Shown here: positions 7,088-14,015 of the stretch, one piece after another | Numbering within the stretch: the first letter of the stretch is position 1 | Layout: every line of letters begins with the position of its first letter | Assembly: GCA_046263155.1 (NCBI GenBank) | Contig: JBHELF010000139.1 | Coordinates: 1-15,049 of the forward strand | DNA length: 15,049 nucleotides | From: DATADF01 sp046263155 | GTDB lineage: Bacteria > Actinomycetota > CADDZG01 > WHSQ01 | Direction of reading: 5' to 3' | The notes under the pieces: model-generated | What the model was told of the DNA's origin: nothing | The model's database searches: none | The model's input: only the letters and a program-made list of their open reading frames with translations | Translations under genes and position numbers: made by a program

Positions 7088-8119
7088 ATGAATTTTCCAG
7101 AGGTTCTCGTCTTCGATTCCGAAGATGACGAGGGGGCGGCAGGGGATGAGCTCGCGCAACAGGTGACCGCGCTCGGCATCGATAACCCCTTCGTACTCAA
7201 CTCGCGTCACGGCGAAGGGCTGGCACGCCACATCCGGGCCGAGTCGGAGCGGCCTCCAGGTGACGCCAACCAGGAATGGGCGGCCGAGCTCGGGCGCCGC
7301 GCGCACCACGAGGGAGCCGACGCAATCGTCGCCATCGGCGGCGGCCGATGTCTGGACATCGCAAAGCTGGCTGCGGCCCGGGCCGGTCTGACCATCGTCA
7401 GTGTCCCGACGCAGCTGTCCCACGACGGGATCTGCTCGCCGGTCGCGGTCGTTCCGAACGAAGACAATGTCTCCGAAAGTCTGGGCGCGATCGCGCCGCG
7501 GCTCGTTTTCCTTTCGACACCGACGCTCGTACGTGCTCCGTTGGAGTCGGTACGTGCCGGCCTGGGAGACCTGCTCGCTAACCCGCTCGCGCTCCGCGAT
7601 TGGGCGCTGGCCACGGAGCGGGGACTCGAACAGGCGGAACAGCGCGCCTGGGACCTGTCGGTCGAGTCGTTCGAACTGATCGAGCCCTATCTGGAAGACG
7701 ATGCCGGCGTGTCGATAAAAGACCCGGAGTTTCTCCGCAAACTGGCCGACGCGCTGGTGCTGTCCGGCATGGCGATGATCCAGGCCGGAACGTCGCGTCC
7801 GGCTTCGGGCGGAGAACACGAGGTCTCACACGCGATCGATGAGCTCTTCGGGGGCCGCGGCATGCACGGCGCGCAGGTCGCCTTCGGTTGCATCTTTTCG
7901 GTCGCGCTCTACGGAGAGGACACGGCCGCTTTCCGGCGACGGTTAGAGGGCCTTGGCTTACCTCAGGATCCGGAAGACCTGGGTCTTAGCCGGGAGGACG
8001 TCCTGCGCGTCTTGCTCGCCGCACCGGATACGAGACCCGGACGCTTCACGATCCTCGAAGCATCCGATTTGGACGAGGCAGAAGCACGTGAGCTGGTGCG
8101 CAGCATCTGGCCTGATTGA
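7088..8119 (+). CDS. sn-glycerol-1-phosphate dehydrogenase family protein (Fe-ADH_2)
   Basis: Predicted to reduce dihydroxyacetone phosphate to sn-glycerol-1-phosphate with NAD(P)H and a bound metal. The protein has 343 residues, typical for EgsA/AraM. It shows a glycine-rich nucleotide loop GGGRCLDIAK (84-93) and the family block SVPTQLSHDGICSP (105-118). Metal ligands would be Asp161 in GLGDLLAN, His244 in GGEHEVSHAID and His260 in MHGAQ. SRPASGGEH (236-244) is close to the archaeal and AraM consensus. This enzyme makes the archaeal glycerol-phosphate stereoisomer; bacterial copies are known, for example AraM of Bacillus, but no geranylgeranylglyceryl-phosphate synthase is seen nearby. The start is ATG 7088; no strong Shine-Dalgarno site is visible. 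Its neighbour 6 bp upstream is a nucleotidyltransferase. Another polyol-phosphate or 2-deoxy-inosose-type substrate cannot be excluded. Confidence 0.87.
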   Translation: MNFPEVLVFDSEDDEGAAGDELAQQVTALGIDNPFVLNSRHGEGLARHIRAESERPPGDANQEWAAELGRRAHHEGADAIVAIGGGRCLDIAKLAAARAGLTIVSVPTQLSHDGICSPVAVVPNEDNVSESLGAIAPRLVFLSTPTLVRAPLESVRAGLGDLLANPLALRDWALATERGLEQAEQRAWDLSVESFELIEPYLEDDAGVSIKDPEFLRKLADALVLSGMAMIQAGTSRPASGGEHEVSHAIDELFGGRGMHGAQVAFGCIFSVALYGEDTAAFRRRLEGLGLPQDPEDLGLSREDVLRVLLAAPDTRPGRFTILEASDLDEAEARELVRSIWPD

Positions 8120-8144
8120 ACACCGGTTGCGCAGTCGTCACACC

Positions 8145-8150
8145 TAAGAT
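8145..8150 (+). promoter_or_regulatory. Putative -10 box for a leaderless start
   Basis: TAAGAT (TAnnnT) lies in the 37-bp gap after the dehydrogenase gene and is followed by exactly 6 nt and GTG 8157. This is the same layout as the mutase promoter. TTGAAC at 8116-8121 is the only -35-like hexamer and is too far away (23 bp). No Shine-Dalgarno site precedes GTG 8157. It may be an internal promoter for the phosphodiesterase and sugar transferase genes. Confidence 0.4.
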
Positions 8151-8156
8151 GCGCCG

Positions 8157-9764
8157 GTGACTCAAACAGCCGCCGTCATCGGGCTCGACGGCTGCACGTG
8201 GAATCTTCTCGACTCCCTCCTTGCTGAGGGCGTCATGCCGCGTCTCGCCGCGCTCCGCGCCCGGGGCGCGTCCGGAACTCTGGTCTCCACGGTTCCGACG
8301 TACACACCGCCGGCGTGGACGTCCGCGATCACGGGGGTCAACCCCGGTCGCCATGGGGTCTACGGTTTCGTGGACGGCAACGTTCAGAGCGACAGCAAAC
8401 TCATGCACGCGGGACGAGTGAGCGCGGCGACTTTGTGGGAGATCGCAAACGAGCAGGGCGCCAGCGCCGGGATCTACAACGTTCCGCTCACGTACCCTCC
8501 CCAACCGCTGCAGGGATGGATGGTCTCGGGAATGCTCACGCCTGGTTACGGCGAGCGACGCGCCGGCTACAGCTGGCCCGTGGAACTCGAATCGGATATC
8601 GAGTCGTGGGCCCCGGGCTATCTCTGTGACGTCAGCGCGAACTGGGAGCAGGACTGGCGCGACGATGCGCTTTGTCGCCGGGTGATCGAGTCGCTGCAAC
8701 AGCGCATCACTGTGCTCGACCGACTACTTAGAGATCGACCTCCGGATGTCGTCTTCGCCGTGCTGGAAGCTCCCGATCGCCTTCAGCACGTCTATTACCG
8801 GTACATGGATCCAACCGACGAGCTCTACGACTCGCCCGAGGGCCGTCGCCTGCGACCCGCGATCGCAGAGTGCTTCGCCGACATGGACCGCATCGTGGGC
8901 CTCGTCGACGACTACGCGGGCTCGGAGGCAGGGGTCGTCGTCTGTTCGGATCACGGATTCACGGCCTGGGAGTTCAGTGTCCACACGAACACGCTGCTTC
9001 TTCAATGGGGGCTCCTGGCGCTGAAACCGAGCGCGACCTTGATGCAGAGCGGTGCCGCCCGACGAGTCGTGCCCCTGGCGAAAAGGTTCCTGCCGGCGAA
9101 GGTGGCGCGCCGCGCCAAGGGACACACGTTCGCGGCCATCGATTGGACGAAGACCCACGCATTCGCCTCCCCGATCCCCCAGCAGGGCATTTACGTGAAC
9201 CTCGCGGGGCGAGAGCCGCAAGGCGTCGTCCCGCCGGCCGAGCTACAGGCGGTCAAGGAGGACATCGCGGCGCGCTTTCGCGCTTTGAAGGACCCGGACG
9301 GGAGGCCGATCACCGATCACGTCTGGCTCAGCGAGGAAGTCTTCCAGGGAGACGAACAGGAGGGAGCTCCGGACATCCTGCCGGTGCTGCGAGACCACCG
9401 TTTTGAGCTCGACGACGAGCTCTTCCACAAGGAGCCTTTTAGCGACTATCGGCATTTGCCCCGCGGAGCGCATCATCCCGACGGAATCGTGGCGGCAGCC
9501 GGCCGGGGGATTCGCAGGACCAGCGATCTACAAGGCTCGGTGCTCGATGTGACGCCCACGTTGCTCTATATGGCCGATCTCGAGATTCCCGAGGACCTCG
9601 ACGGCCGGGTCCTTACCTCTGCTTTTGCTGCCGAGGCCATCGAAGAACGGCCACCGCGGACCCGTCCCCCCCTATCATCGGTACGCAGGAACGATGCCTC
9701 GCCATATTCGGAAGACGAAGAGGCGCAGATCGAGGAAGCGCTGCGGGGTCTCGGCTACATCTAG
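8157..9764 (+). CDS. Alkaline-phosphatase-superfamily phosphodiesterase/nucleotide pyrophosphatase, copy 1
   Basis: A 535-residue type I phosphodiesterase/nucleotide pyrophosphatase-like enzyme. Predicted two-metal site: Asp11 in GLDGCT, nucleophile Thr55 in PPAWTS, Asp207 and His211 in DRLQH, Asp265-His266 in SDHGF, and a late His-His pair (439-440). The N-terminus goes straight into the first beta strand, with no signal peptide or membrane helix, so it should be cytoplasmic, unlike most secreted members. Its C-terminus ends in an acidic helix and LRGLGYI. The nearest relative in the window is the leftward gene at 12390-14015, with which it shares the 16-residue stretch PIPQQGIYVNLAGREP (here 339-354). 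The substrate is unknown; a nucleotide-activated alcohol, polyprenyl-linked phosphate or phosphoglycan intermediate is plausible from context. Its stop codon overlaps the ribosome binding site of the next gene. GTG is the only well-placed start. Confidence 0.86.
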   Translation: MTQTAAVIGLDGCTWNLLDSLLAEGVMPRLAALRARGASGTLVSTVPTYTPPAWTSAITGVNPGRHGVYGFVDGNVQSDSKLMHAGRVSAATLWEIANEQGASAGIYNVPLTYPPQPLQGWMVSGMLTPGYGERRAGYSWPVELESDIESWAPGYLCDVSANWEQDWRDDALCRRVIESLQQRITVLDRLLRDRPPDVVFAVLEAPDRLQHVYYRYMDPTDELYDSPEGRRLRPAIAECFADMDRIVGLVDDYAGSEAGVVVCSDHGFTAWEFSVHTNTLLLQWGLLALKPSATLMQSGAARRVVPLAKRFLPAKVARRAKGHTFAAIDWTKTHAFASPIPQQGIYVNLAGREPQGVVPPAELQAVKEDIAARFRALKDPDGRPITDHVWLSEEVFQGDEQEGAPDILPVLRDHRFELDDELFHKEPFSDYRHLPRGAHHPDGIVAAAGRGIRRTSDLQGSVLDVTPTLLYMADLEIPEDLDGRVLTSAFAAEAIEERPPRTRPPLSSVRRNDASPYSEDEEAQIEEALRGLGYI

Positions 9765-9768
9765 GAGG
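9763..9768 (+). promoter_or_regulatory. Strong ribosome binding site for the sugar transferase
   Basis: AGGAGG overlaps the TAG stop (9762-9764) of the phosphodiesterase gene and lies 7 nt before TTG 9776. It fixes the rare TTG start of the sugar transferase and implies translation coupled to the upstream gene. It is the only strong Shine-Dalgarno sequence that I see in the rightward gene run besides the one at 6314. Confidence 0.85.
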
Positions 9769-9775
9769 ATCTGGT

Positions 9776-11233
9776 TTGGCTGAGACGGCCACCACACTCG
9801 AAGCCGAAGAGCTTCCCGAGCGCAAACCGCGGCGCGCCCGCAGCGCCCGACGGATCGCGTTGCGGATGCTGGCCGACGGAATGGCGGTTTCCTCGGCTCT
9901 CTTCATCGCCTCGATCATTCGCTTCGAGATCCTGAACGAGGCTCCGGCTCGGAACCTCGACTACACCCTCATAACGCTCGCGTCGACGCCGATATGGCTG
10001 CTGCTCTTCTCGGCCTACGGGCTTTACGAGCCGCGGCAGGTACTCAGCCCCGTCAACGAGTTCAAGGCCGTTTTTCATGGAGTAGTCGCCGGCACCGTGC
10101 TGATCTTCATAACCGATTCACTCTTGGAGCTGAAGCTGGCGCGCGGCTGGGCCCTCATCGCTCTCGTCTCGGGGCTGCTTGTTGTCGGAGGCGAACGGCT
10201 TCTGGTCAGGAAGGTTCTTCACTTCCTCAGACGGCGCGGGGGTGACCCGACTCGCACCTTGGTTCTCGGAGCGAATCACGAAGCCAAGACGGTCGCGCGC
10301 ACGCTCGAACGGGAAGCATGGCTGGGCTACCGCATCCTCGGTTTCGTGGATGAAGTGGTCCCGGCGGGACAAGAGGTGGTCAACGGCCATGCCGTGCTCG
10401 GCACTCCGACTGAACTCAACGAGCTCGTTCGCAAACACAACGCCAACCTTGTGCTGGTAGCAGCCTCGGCGATCGACGCTGCGAAACTGAATCGTCTGCT
10501 CTGGGAGCTGCAGGACGAAGATGTAGATCTCCAGATCACCTCCGGCACGATCGATCTGATGGCGTCTCGAGTGGTCGTCCAGTCGGTCGCCGGAGTCCCT
10601 CTCCTTTATGTCCGGCGCACCGGGATGAACCGGACGCAATTGACGGCCAAGCGAACGATGGATCTCTTGGCCTCCGCTCTCGGATTGATCCTGCTCTCGC
10701 CCTTCCTCGCCCTGATCGCGCTGTGGATCAAGACGGATTCTCCGGGCCCCGTCTTCTTCAAACAGATTCGCGTGGGCAGAGACGGGCGGTTGTTCACGCT
10801 GTGGAAGTTCCGAACGATGGTCAAGGACGCCGAGGCAAGAAAGCCCGAGCTGGAACATCTCTCGGAGGGCCCCGGGCTCCTGTTCAAGCTTCGAGAGGAT
10901 CCTCGGGTAACGCGCGCCGGCCGTTTCCTACGCCGCTATTCCCTCGATGAGCTGCCCCAGCTGTGGAACGTGCTGCGCGGCGAGATGAGTCTCGTGGGTC
11001 CGCGTCCCGCGATCCCAAGCGAGGTCGAGCAGTACGACGATTGGGTGCGCAATCGTCTCCAGGTAAAGCCGGGTGTAACCGGGCTGTGGCAGGTGAGCGG
11101 CCGGACGGAGACCACCTTCGCCGACTACATCCGGTACGACCTTTTCTATATCCAGAACTGGTCGTTCTCGCTCGACCTCTGGATTCTGGTACGCACCTTG
11201 CGGGCAGTCCTGACGGCCGAGGGGGCGCACTGA
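9776..11233 (+). CDS. Polyprenyl-phosphate sugar-1-phosphate transferase (exopolysaccharide initiation)
   Basis: Starts glycan assembly by moving a sugar-1-phosphate from a nucleotide sugar to undecaprenyl phosphate at the inner face of the membrane. The 485 residues have the WbaP/CpsE-type layout: an N-terminal group of hydrophobic helices (about 25-140), a Rossmann-like CoA-binding domain beginning TRTLVLGANHEAK (about 162), then the catalytic bacterial sugar transferase domain from about 292. That domain begins KRTMDLLAS with one long hydrophobic helix and contains KFRTM, DELPQLWNVLRGEMSLVGPRP (Asp391 onward) and KPGVTGLWQVSGR. All expected catalytic-domain motifs are present and the length is normal. 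TTG 9776 is supported by AGGAGG at 9763. It is the last gene of the rightward run. Which sugar it transfers (glucose, galactose or another) cannot be told from sequence. Confidence 0.92.
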   Translation: MAETATTLEAEELPERKPRRARSARRIALRMLADGMAVSSALFIASIIRFEILNEAPARNLDYTLITLASTPIWLLLFSAYGLYEPRQVLSPVNEFKAVFHGVVAGTVLIFITDSLLELKLARGWALIALVSGLLVVGGERLLVRKVLHFLRRRGGDPTRTLVLGANHEAKTVARTLEREAWLGYRILGFVDEVVPAGQEVVNGHAVLGTPTELNELVRKHNANLVLVAASAIDAAKLNRLLWELQDEDVDLQITSGTIDLMASRVVVQSVAGVPLLYVRRTGMNRTQLTAKRTMDLLASALGLILLSPFLALIALWIKTDSPGPVFFKQIRVGRDGRLFTLWKFRTMVKDAEARKPELEHLSEGPGLLFKLREDPRVTRAGRFLRRYSLDELPQLWNVLRGEMSLVGPRPAIPSEVEQYDDWVRNRLQVKPGVTGLWQVSGRTETTFADYIRYDLFYIQNWSFSLDLWILVRTLRAVLTAEGAH

Positions 11234-11249
11234 ACGCGCCAAAAGAGAA

Positions 11250-11271
11250 GGCTTCGGCGGACTCCGGAGCC
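11250..11271 (+). terminator. Weak hairpin after the sugar transferase operon
   Basis: GGCTTCGG and CCGGAGCC pair as an 8-bp RNA stem with one G-U pair around a 6-nt loop, 17 nt after the sugar transferase stop. No T-run follows, so termination here is doubtful. The remainder of the 125-bp gap to the ACT gene shows no coding potential or repeat that I can support. Confidence 0.25.
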
Positions 11272-11352
11272 ATGTTCCATGCTGCACGAGAATCGTAACC
11301 ATTCCGATCATCCCCTGTCTCGTCGGCCCTACACGTTTGTTCGGAACGGGAG

Positions 11353-11358
11353 TACGCT
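11353..11358 (+). promoter_or_regulatory. Putative -10 box for the ACT-domain gene
   Basis: TACGCT (TAnnnT) is followed by 6 nt and ATG 11365, the same spacing as at 1350 and 8145. A competing reading is that GGGAG at 11348-11352 is a Shine-Dalgarno site for TTG 11359. Both cannot be used together. No clear -35 element is visible. Confidence 0.35.
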
Positions 11359-11364
11359 TTGCTC

Positions 11365-11742
11365 ATGCTCGAAGAGATCAACGTCATCGTCGACGATGAG
11401 CCGGGCATCCTGGCCGAGATCGGGGAGTTGCTCGGCAGCGCTGGCGTGAACATCGAAACTCTCTCGGCCTCTTCACACGATGGTCGTGGCATCATCAACG
11501 TAGTAGTTGACGACGGCGAGGATGCGGCCGAACTTCTGGCACAGAATGGTTTCAAGGTCGAAGGGTCGCGCGCGGTATTGACCGCGACGCTGGACGATCG
11601 CCCGGGCGAGCTCGGTCGCTATTGCCGCAAGCTAGCGGAAAGTGGTGTGAACATCTCGACCGCTTATCTCATGAAGCGCGGCGGAGGCGAATCGGAACTC
11701 ATCTTCGCGGTCGACAACCTGGAGCTGGCGCAAAAGGTCTAA
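11365..11742 (+). CDS. Small protein of two tandem ACT domains
   Basis: A 125-residue protein made only of two ACT-like ligand-binding domains. The first has the pattern EINVIVDDEPGILAEIG with GVNIETLSA; the second repeats it as LTATLDDRPGELGRYC with GVNISTAYL. Stand-alone ACT proteins usually bind amino acids or other small molecules and act as regulators or partners; no catalytic or DNA-binding part is present here. The start is ATG 11365, 6 nt after TACGCT. TTG 11359, two codons upstream and 6 nt after GGGAG, is the alternative. It is transcribed alone: 131 bp separate it from the sugar transferase and a strong terminator lies 95 bp downstream. A link to the glycan genes is not indicated by the sequence. 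Confidence 0.85.
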   Translation: MLEEINVIVDDEPGILAEIGELLGSAGVNIETLSASSHDGRGIINVVVDDGEDAAELLAQNGFKVEGSRAVLTATLDDRPGELGRYCRKLAESGVNISTAYLMKRGGGESELIFAVDNLELAQKV

Positions 11743-11837
11743 CGCTCGGCACCGATCGTCACTTCGCGACACGTATGCGGGTTGGTTTCTGGGCGGGCGG
11801 GTGGCCGGCCAAATTGGGCTGCACCAAATGAAAAAGT

Positions 11838-11865
11838 AAAGGGCCCGCCGAGTGGCGGGCCCTTT
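11838..11865. terminator. Bidirectional intrinsic terminator
   Basis: A perfect 12-bp stem, AAAGGGCCCGCC / GGCGGGCCCTTT, closes a 4-nt GAGT loop between two convergent genes. Read leftward it is followed by a T-rich stretch (complement of 11827-11840), so it is a strong terminator for the DUF4383 gene. Read rightward it ends in CTTT and serves the ACT gene. A second 7-bp inverted pair, ACCAAAT (11823-11829) and ATTTGGT (11873-11879), encloses it. The rest of 11743-11888 shows nothing else that I can support. Confidence 0.88.
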
Positions 11866-11888
11866 GCCTGAGATTTGGTACCGAATGC

Positions 11889-12305
11889 CTAGGCGGTTGT
11901 CGCCGCGACGCCACCTCCGGCCGTTCCAAAGTAGAGGGCCAGTGCCCCCGAGACCAGGTGCAGGAAGTTGTCGGCGTCTCCCGAGGACTGGATGTTGAGC
12001 AGATCCTGCATCAACTCGATTCCGGTGAAGCCGAGCAGTGCTACCAGCAGGTACACGACTCCGATCAGTGTGTTCATCGTCTTGGCCTGAGCGGCCGTGC
12101 GCGAACCATAAAGAAACAGCGCGCCCACCGCGAGGTGAACGATATTGTGCAAATGGTTCACCGGAAACAAGATGAGCTTGTCGTCGGGCGAACCACCCGT
12201 GAACTCCGTGGCGGCGAAAAAGCCCGCCACGCCAATGATGAGATAAAGCACTCCGAAGACCAGCGCGAACGTCTGCCCCGGCGTCCTTGCCTCTGCAGTA
12301 GCCAT
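11889..12305 (-). CDS. DUF4383 four-helix membrane protein
   Basis: A 138-residue integral membrane protein with four hydrophobic helices at about residues 13-31, 52-68, 80-96 and 113-128. The pattern NHLHNIVHLAVGALFLYGS and a second histidine-containing helix (NFLHLVSGALALY) are typical of DUF4383, a family of unknown function common in actinobacteria and cyanobacteria. The conserved His residues lie at the starts of helices two and four and could bind a metal or haem, but this is only a suggestion. ATG 12305 is preceded by a purine-rich stretch (AAGGGGGAAAGGGGAGAG) that can act as a ribosome binding site. It lies 84 bp after the phosphodiesterase gene on the same strand and ends at the bidirectional terminator. 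It may have its own promoter. Confidence 0.87.
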   Translation of the reverse strand: MATAEARTPGQTFALVFGVLYLIIGVAGFFAATEFTGGSPDDKLILFPVNHLHNIVHLAVGALFLYGSRTAAQAKTMNTLIGVVYLLVALLGFTGIELMQDLLNIQSSGDADNFLHLVSGALALYFGTAGGGVAATTA

Positions 12306-12338
12306 CTCTCCCCTTTCCCCCTTGGGATGTCGAAAACA

Positions 12339-12344
12339 GCTATA
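12339..12344 (-). promoter_or_regulatory. Possible -10 box for the DUF4383 gene
   Basis: On the minus strand the gap contains TATAGC about 33 nt before the ATG, with no recognisable -35. A perfect palindrome GCCGGGCCCGGC (12359-12370) sits just upstream. It could be an operator or a weak stem ending the preceding transcript. Evidence is limited to these matches. Confidence 0.22.
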
Positions 12345-12389
12345 CCCCCAAATCGGACGCCGGGCCCGGCTTTGCGGTTACCGGAACGG

Positions 12390-14015
12390 CTAGAGATAGC
12401 CGAGATTCCGCAGAGATTCCTCGATCTGCGCTTCCTCCTCGGCCGAATACGGAGCGGCGGCGGCTCCCTCGCCTGCCATCGGCAGATCGAGTCGCTCGGT
12501 CTTGGGCGGCCGTTCGGCGATCATCGCCTGAGGCAGAAACTCGGTAAGGACGCCCCCGTCGACCTCGGGGATCTTGCACTCGGCCAGATACAAAGCCGTC
12601 GGCATGATGTCGTACAAGATCGCCCGCGGCCTCTCGCCTTCGAGCCCGTGCGAGCTGATGCCCGGCCCTTTCAAGCCGAAGATGCCGTCCATGTGGTGAA
12701 ACCCGCGCGGCAGATCGCGGTAGTCGTCCAGGACGTCAGGCGAGTAGAGCCCGTCGGAGAGCTCATAAGAATAGGCGCGGCAGACGGGAAAGAGGTCGGG
12801 TGCGTCGGGGGCGGTGGGGCCCTCCATGACCTCTTCGCGGCGGTAGACCCGATCGACAACGGGAAGCCCGTCGTCGGGATCGACCAGGGCCTGAAGACGC
12901 TGGATGATCTCCGCGCGGACCGATTCATACTCTGACTCGGGAACCACGCCGTTCGGCTCGCGGCCCGCCAGATTCACGTAGATGCCCTGTTGAGGAATGG
13001 GGGCCGAGAAGGCTTTGGTTCGGTCCCAGTCGATGGTCGCGTGGGCGGCCGACTTGGCCCGCTTCCACACACTCTTCGGCAGGACCTTCTTGGCACGGCG
13101 GGCGAGTCGACGGACACCTTGCGAGGACGCGATGGCACCGGTCGACGTGGCGAGCAAACCCCACTCGCGCAGGGCGACGTTCATGTTCACGCTCTTGTCC
13201 TTGGGACCAAAGCCGTGGTCGGACATCGTCACGACGAAGCCGTCGTCGCCGGCCCACCCGAGCATGTCCCCGATCGCGGCATCCATCTCATCAAAGAAGC
13301 GCCAGGCACGCGTGCGTACGAGTTCGGCTTCGGGACGGTGATAGTGCTCACACCGCGGGTCGATGTACTTGTAGTGGACGTGCATCAGCCGATCGGGGGC
13401 CTCCAAGACCGCAAACAGAACCGGCAGGTCCGGATGCTTGTCCAATAAGAAGCGCAGGGCCGCGCGTTTGGTGGCGAGATTTTGCGAAAGACGGTCCTCG
13501 ATGTCCGTCGAGCGCCAATCCTGCTCGTAGTCCACCTCGATATCGATCTCGTAGCTCCCGACCGCGGCCGCGATCTCGCCGGCCAGAGATTCCGGATGCG
13601 TGAAGTTGTCCGGGGTCGCGCCGCCGCCCTCGGGGGTGAGCATTCCCGACACCGAGAAGCCGTCGACAGCGGGGGCCGGGTACGTCATCGGGATGTTGAA
13701 CAGCCCAACGGGGATTCCCTGCGAGTTCAGGGCGTTCCAGATGGCGGGCGACCGCACGCGACCCAGGCTGACGAGTTCCGGAGTGCGCTGGATGTTCCCG
13801 AGGGTGAAACCGAAGATGCCGTGGCGGCCTGGGTTAACCCCGGTGAAGATCGATGTCCAGCCCGGCGGCGTGTAGGGAGGAACCGTGGAAGTCAGCACGC
13901 CCGCGACTCCGGCGTCGAGCAAGGACTTGAGGTTTGGCATGTGACCCGCGGCGAACGCGGGCTCGAGCATGGGATAGCCGACACCGTCCAGCCCCAGCAT
14001 CAGGACTTTGTTCAT
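12390..14015 (-). CDS. Alkaline-phosphatase-superfamily phosphodiesterase/nucleotide pyrophosphatase, copy 2
   Basis: A 541-residue paralogue of the enzyme at 8157-9764, on the opposite strand. The same two-metal signature is complete: Asp10 in GLDGVG, nucleophile Thr54 in PPGWTS, DRLMH, SDHGF and FHHMDG. The first strand begins at residue 3 with no signal peptide, so it should be cytoplasmic. It shares PIPQQGIYVNLAGREP (12954-13001) with copy 1, and also the C-terminal tail pattern: an acidic EEEAQIEE helix ending LRNLGYL. The regions between are clearly diverged, so this is an old duplication. ATG 14015 overlaps the stop of the CDP-alcohol transferase gene as ATGA, implying translational coupling and a joint role, perhaps hydrolysing or transferring a phosphodiester made by that enzyme. 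The substrate is unknown. Confidence 0.87.
   Translation of the reverse strand: MNKVLMLGLDGVGYPMLEPAFAAGHMPNLKSLLDAGVAGVLTSTVPPYTPPGWTSIFTGVNPGRHGIFGFTLGNIQRTPELVSLGRVRSPAIWNALNSQGIPVGLFNIPMTYPAPAVDGFSVSGMLTPEGGGATPDNFTHPESLAGEIAAAVGSYEIDIEVDYEQDWRSTDIEDRLSQNLATKRAALRFLLDKHPDLPVLFAVLEAPDRLMHVHYKYIDPRCEHYHRPEAELVRTRAWRFFDEMDAAIGDMLGWAGDDGFVVTMSDHGFGPKDKSVNMNVALREWGLLATSTGAIASSQGVRRLARRAKKVLPKSVWKRAKSAAHATIDWDRTKAFSAPIPQQGIYVNLAGREPNGVVPESEYESVRAEIIQRLQALVDPDDGLPVVDRVYRREEVMEGPTAPDAPDLFPVCRAYSYELSDGLYSPDVLDDYRDLPRGFHHMDGIFGLKGPGISSHGLEGERPRAILYDIMPTALYLAECKIPEVDGGVLTEFLPQAMIAERPPKTERLDLPMAGEGAAAAPYSAEEEAQIEESLRNLGYL

Noticed and set aside
6422..7819. Long open frame on the minus strand across the nucleotidyltransferase and glycerol-1-phosphate dehydrogenase genes
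   Set aside because: It is antisense to two genes with clear family motifs, has low-complexity Arg/Gly-rich content and matches no family that I recognise; such frames are expected at this G+C.
7088..8119. Archaeal-type ether lipid synthesis or transfer of a whole archaeal pathway
   Set aside because: Only the dehydrogenase is present; no GGGPS, DGGGPS or geranylgeranyl reductase is in the window, and base and codon use match the neighbours.
6323..8119. Phosphonate biosynthesis (nucleotidyltransferase plus iron-type alcohol dehydrogenase)
   Set aside because: No PEP mutase or phosphonopyruvate decarboxylase is seen, and the dehydrogenase motifs are those of the glycerol-1-phosphate group.
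11234..11364. Small gene or RNA in the gap before the ACT-domain gene
   Set aside because: No open frame with a start signal and only one weak hairpin without a T-run; nothing that supports a gene.
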